The notes beneath the pieces are model-generated. The model saw only the letters and a list, made by a program, of their open reading frames with translations, searched no databases and was not told the DNA's origin. A stretch of 35,400 nucleotides of DNA, taken from positions 1 to 35,400 of the forward strand of contig CAKZOD010000116.1 in NCBI GenBank assembly GCA_937136055.1, in the 5' to 3' direction. This DNA comes from an uncultured Oceanospirillaceae bacterium (GTDB lineage: Bacteria; Pseudomonadota; Gammaproteobacteria; Pseudomonadales; Balneatricaceae). This document shows positions 33,201-35,400 of this stretch, in pieces. A program made the position numbers and the translations under genes. The stretch's first letter is position 1. Each line of letters starts with the position of its first letter.

Positions 33201-33494
33201 TTAACGCTCCTTGCCAATAGGCTCATTTTCAGAGCTATTTTCTTTAAATTGATTGGAATCGCTATAGCGCAGCACGGCAATCACACTGATAAAGTTAATC
33301 AGCGCGTAGACAATAGCGATATCTAAAAACTCAGGTCGCCCCATAACAAAGCCTAGCAAGGCAATTAATAAGACGGTTTTTGTACCTAGAGAGTTAACAG
33401 CGAGAATTCTGTCGTAGAGGGTCGGCCCCATGAAAGCACGGCTGATTGCGAGGATCATCGCACAGAAAATAGCGAGTGTGGCTGCAATGATCAT
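33201..33494 (-). CDS. mrpF: Mrp antiporter subunit F
   Basis: A 97-residue membrane protein with three hydrophobic segments (about 2-20, 34-50, 57-75) and a charged tail. The family signature AFMGPTLYDRILAVNSLGTKTV is present; GPTLYDRILAVN is diagnostic of MrpF/PhaF. It overlaps the mrpE stop by four bases (ATGA) and abuts mrpG. Required for assembly of the Mrp exchanger. Confidence 0.95.
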   Translation of the reverse strand: MIIAATLAIFCAMILAISRAFMGPTLYDRILAVNSLGTKTVLLIALLGFVMGRPEFLDIAIVYALINFISVIAVLRYSDSNQFKENSSENEPIGKER

Positions 33495-33967
33495 ATCTGC
33501 TCCAGCTTACTAATACGCTTATCCATCTCACCAAGCTCAAGGCCTTCTAATGAGCTGGCGTCTAACGCATGCACTAAGATCTCATCATTTTCAAGATCGA
33601 CTGAAATAGTACCTGGAGTAAGCGTAATAGAGTTGGCATAAATGACTTTGCCCATATCACTTTGCTGACTTATTTTAATCGTCTTTAAAGTGGGTGTAAT
33701 AGTCAGCTGCCCGCGCCAAATATGCTTGAGTACATCGATATTTGAATGGAAAATTTCTTTAATTAACCATAAATGATAAGCAAAAACTTTATGGGTTAGG
33801 TGGAGCGGTTGTGATTCATGATCAACCACATCCATTCTATGGGTCAAATAGAGTACAAAGCTGATAGATATAATGCCTAACGCCAGTAATAGAAAGCCGT
33901 AGTGACCTGAATTTAGTAACCAAAAAGCAACTAAGACACAAAATAAACTAATGCTATGTCGTTTCAC
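33491..33967 (-). CDS. mrpE: Mrp antiporter subunit E
   Basis: A 158-residue membrane protein, first gene of the operon. Two N-terminal hydrophobic segments (about 6-24 and 26-41) are followed by a cytoplasmic domain with the MrpE signature LIKEIFHSNIDVLKHIWRG, read in pieces as LIKEIFHSNIDV and HIWRG, and then NSITLTPGTISVDLEND. The start is GTG at 33967, with GGAGG 8 bases upstream, and not an ATG. Low-copy initiation by GTG at the head of a membrane complex operon is plausible. An imperfect long inverted repeat lies in its leader (33999-34067). Confidence 0.94.
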   Translation of the reverse strand: MKRHSISLFCVLVAFWLLNSGHYGFLLLALGIISISFVLYLTHRMDVVDHESQPLHLTHKVFAYHLWLIKEIFHSNIDVLKHIWRGQLTITPTLKTIKISQQSDMGKVIYANSITLTPGTISVDLENDEILVHALDASSLEGLELGEMDKRISKLEQI

Positions 33968-33998
33968 TTTATGAACCTCCAGCTATTAATTATTCTTG

Positions 33999-34067
33999 TT
34001 AGCTGAATCTGCGGCTTTAAAGAAAGTAATGACTACTTAAAAAATCGCAGATTCTGGCTTAAGCTAA
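33999..34067. repeat. Long imperfect inverted repeat upstream of mrpE
   Basis: GAATCTGCG (34005-34013) pairs with CGCAGATTC (34046-34054). The stem is continued outward by TTAGCT (33999-34004) with AGCTAA (34062-34067) across a 7-base bulge. It lies in the gap between the UspE-like stop and the mrpE start, 32-100 bases before the GTG. A smaller dyad GCTCT-N6-AGAGC lies at 34113-34128. It may be a leader regulatory structure, or 3' end structure of the usp transcript. Confidence 0.45.
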
Positions 34068-34157
34068 AACTTCTTTATAGGTTTATTCCGAAATGTTGGT
34101 TGGGGTTATGAAGCTCTAATCAAAGAGCACCTAAAGGATAGTCCAATTTCTCGCTAA

Positions 34158-35018
34158 TTACTCACTAGGCAGCTTGATAATTAAGCAATCGGTGCGCAAG
34201 AAGTGCAGTACCTTCTCTGCTGTATTGCCTGCAAAAAGCTTACCTAAGCCATCATGATCTACATAACCTATCACCACTAAATCACTTTTAAGTGCATTAG
34301 CCTCATGGGAAATCGTTTTATCAGGTGGCCCGGCTACAATGTGACTTGTGACTGAATCAATATCGTACTTAGCCAAAAGGTTAGTCATTTTTTCTTTTGC
34401 TTCTGGTCCTTTCTTATGTAGTACTGCGTCTTTTTCGACAACATCAAACTCAAGCAATGGCTTAGCAATAGGGATACTGTAAACAGCGTGTAGCGGGTTA
34501 TGAGTAATTTGGGAGAGCTTATCTCCCCAATTCATTATGGAAGTATTAAGCTGCTGGTGGATTTCATCCTCACGCGAGAGGTCTATCGCCATTAAAATAT
34601 TAGCTTTGGTTTTCCATTTTTTATGGGAGGCAATCAAAATCGGACAGGGAATTTGACGCATTAACTTAAAATCGCAAGGAGTATGGAATAGTGATTCACT
34701 GCGATGGCCTGCTTTGATAACTAAATCAACGGCCGTTTTCTCGCAGTACTCAGCAACCCAATCCGCAATATTGTCACTGATGACTACATTCGTATTAACT
34801 TGTACTGCACCCTCAAAAACTTTATCTACATTTGCTGATAACGCGTTTTTGAGCTCCTCTACTTGTTTCTGCTGATCAACTTGGGGATCGTCGCTAGGTT
34901 TAATGAATTGAACGACATCCAGCGTTGGATCCATAGAGAGTGTTATATCTCGAGCTTTCTGCAATGAAAGCAAATCATTTTCTTCTATGTAAGCTATTAC
35001 TAATACATGTTCCTTCAT
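34158..35018 (-). CDS. Tandem-domain universal stress protein (UspE-like)
   Basis: A cytoplasmic stress protein of about 287 residues made of two Usp domains (about 1-140 and 145-287), as in E. coli UspE. Domain 1 ends with DLVIKAGHRSESLFHTPCDF, then IPCPILIA. Domain 2 ends with DLVVIGYVDHDGLGKLFAGN and TAEKVLHFLRTDCLIIKL, with a G-x-G-type nucleotide-binding loop. The frame is open to 35102, but a good promoter lies at 35043-35074, so translation must begin downstream. ATG 35018 or ATG 35024 are both close to GAGG; 35018 has the better spacing (10 versus 4 bases). It precedes the mrp operon on the same strand by 190 bases, suggesting stress-linked expression. Confidence 0.92.
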   Translation of the reverse strand: MKEHVLVIAYIEENDLLSLQKARDITLSMDPTLDVVQFIKPSDDPQVDQQKQVEELKNALSANVDKVFEGAVQVNTNVVISDNIADWVAEYCEKTAVDLVIKAGHRSESLFHTPCDFKLMRQIPCPILIASHKKWKTKANILMAIDLSREDEIHQQLNTSIMNWGDKLSQITHNPLHAVYSIPIAKPLLEFDVVEKDAVLHKKGPEAKEKMTNLLAKYDIDSVTSHIVAGPPDKTISHEANALKSDLVVIGYVDHDGLGKLFAGNTAEKVLHFLRTDCLIIKLPSE

Positions 35019-35042
35019 GATCATCACACCTCTTTTTATCTT

Positions 35043-35074
35043 ATTATATAAAGACATAAGAGACTCTTTGTCAA
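35043..35074 (-). promoter_or_regulatory. Sigma-70 promoter of the UspE-like gene
   Basis: A perfect TTGACA (35074-35069) is followed by an AT-rich TATATAATA stretch (about 35051-35043) at an 18-20 base spacing on the minus strand. The start codons at 35024 and 35018 lie just downstream, giving a short leader with GAGG. It rules out the longer open frame as the real protein. Confidence 0.6.
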
Positions 35075-35323
35075 CTTCATACTGGATAAATAATACCCAC
35101 ACTTTTTACAAGTTTTAAGCGAATGTTTATGTAAGGTTATGAATATTAATGGATTTTATATGAACAGAACTTAAACTAATGAATTAAAAGAGAAATATAC
35201 TAATTTAGATTTATTTGAGGACATTCAATTCTGGTCAAAAAAACAACTGCCAGCTGTTTAATTTCAAACCAACTCCGAGGGTGATAAACAATGATTGTGC
35301 ATAATTTTTTGTTCGTTTAAGCA

Positions 35324-35352
35324 CAAAAAAACCCGCATATAGCGGGCTTTTT
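35324..35352. terminator. Bidirectional intrinsic terminator
   Basis: CCCGC (35332-35336), ATATA loop and GCGGG (35342-35346) form a strong hairpin flanked by an A-run (35324-35331) and TTTTT (35348-35352). It would end a minus-strand gene entering from the right. A second small dyad TTGTGC (35296-35301) and GCACAA lies beside it. The remaining sequence back to 35103 shows no gene. Confidence 0.8.
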
Positions 35353-35372
35353 AGAATGTGTCTAGGCTTGCA

Positions 35373-35400
35373 TTACTTAAGCTTTTTGCGAATCGCTTGT
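35373..35400 (-). CDS. Possible 3' end of a gene entering from the right edge
   Basis: On the minus strand one frame reads QAIRKKLK followed by TAA at 35375-35373, about 20 bases before the terminator at 35324-35352. The basic ending and its placement right before a terminator are what a C-terminus would look like. Only about eight codons are visible and another frame also closes nearby, so this is tentative. Confidence 0.3.

Noticed and set aside
35025..35102. Longer start of the UspE-like protein at 35102
   Set aside because: A TTGACA/TATAAT-type promoter lies inside that extension, so the true start must be downstream.

Overview
The window (35.4 kb, moderate G+C, mostly minus-strand genes) looks like chromosome of a marine gammaproteobacterium. 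The pointers are a glmU-glmS pair, ahpC/ahpF with a divergent oxyR, a YjdM/PhnA zinc-ribbon protein, an OmpA/FecR pair, a UspE-like tandem stress protein and a large Mrp-type cation/proton antiporter operon. I cannot name the genus. No rRNA, tRNA, CRISPR array, transposase or prophage gene is visible.

Layout. (1) 1-4.2 kb: a very strong promoter firing off the left edge; a dimethylglycine/sarcosine dehydrogenase-like flavoenzyme with a divergent LysR regulator; a small membrane protein. (2) 4.3-8.35 kb: peroxide defence, ahpC-ahpF on the minus strand and oxyR plus a methyltransferase on the plus strand. (3) 8.35-11.1 kb: a chemoreceptor with a periplasmic CxxCH haem motif, bracketed by two inverted, diverged copies of a composite intergenic repeat. 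(4) 11.1-16.2 kb: yjdM, then the operon fecR-like / ompA-like / CHASE2-GAF-HD-GYP, preceded by a near-consensus sigma-28 (FliA) promoter. (5) 16.2-21.5 kb: glmU-glmS on the minus strand; a TrmB-type regulator with a DUF418 membrane protein on the plus strand. (6) 21.5-26.3 kb: heptamer repeat arrays, a TSUP (TauE/SafE) permease, a C-terminally shortened trimethylamine methyltransferase-family protein, a small exported protein, an EamA permease and an exported thioredoxin-fold fusion. (7) 26.4-34.0 kb: nine tightly overlapping genes, mrpE-F-G-(A C-terminal/B fusion)-C-D1-D2-small-D3. (8) 34.1-35.4 kb: a UspE-like protein with its promoter, and a terminator near the right edge.

How the parts work together. 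AhpC/AhpF detoxify peroxides under probable OxyR control. The FecR/OmpA/HD-GYP operon looks like an envelope-sensing unit that lowers cyclic-di-GMP and, from its promoter, would be expressed with the flagellar/chemotaxis regulon. The haem chemoreceptor would feed redox or gas signals into chemotaxis. The Mrp operon lacks the large N-terminal antiporter half of MrpA but has three MrpD-like subunits. The AB-fusion gene in it appears to start at an AUC codon behind a perfect Shine-Dalgarno sequence. Functions are inferred from motifs read by eye; no database search was possible.
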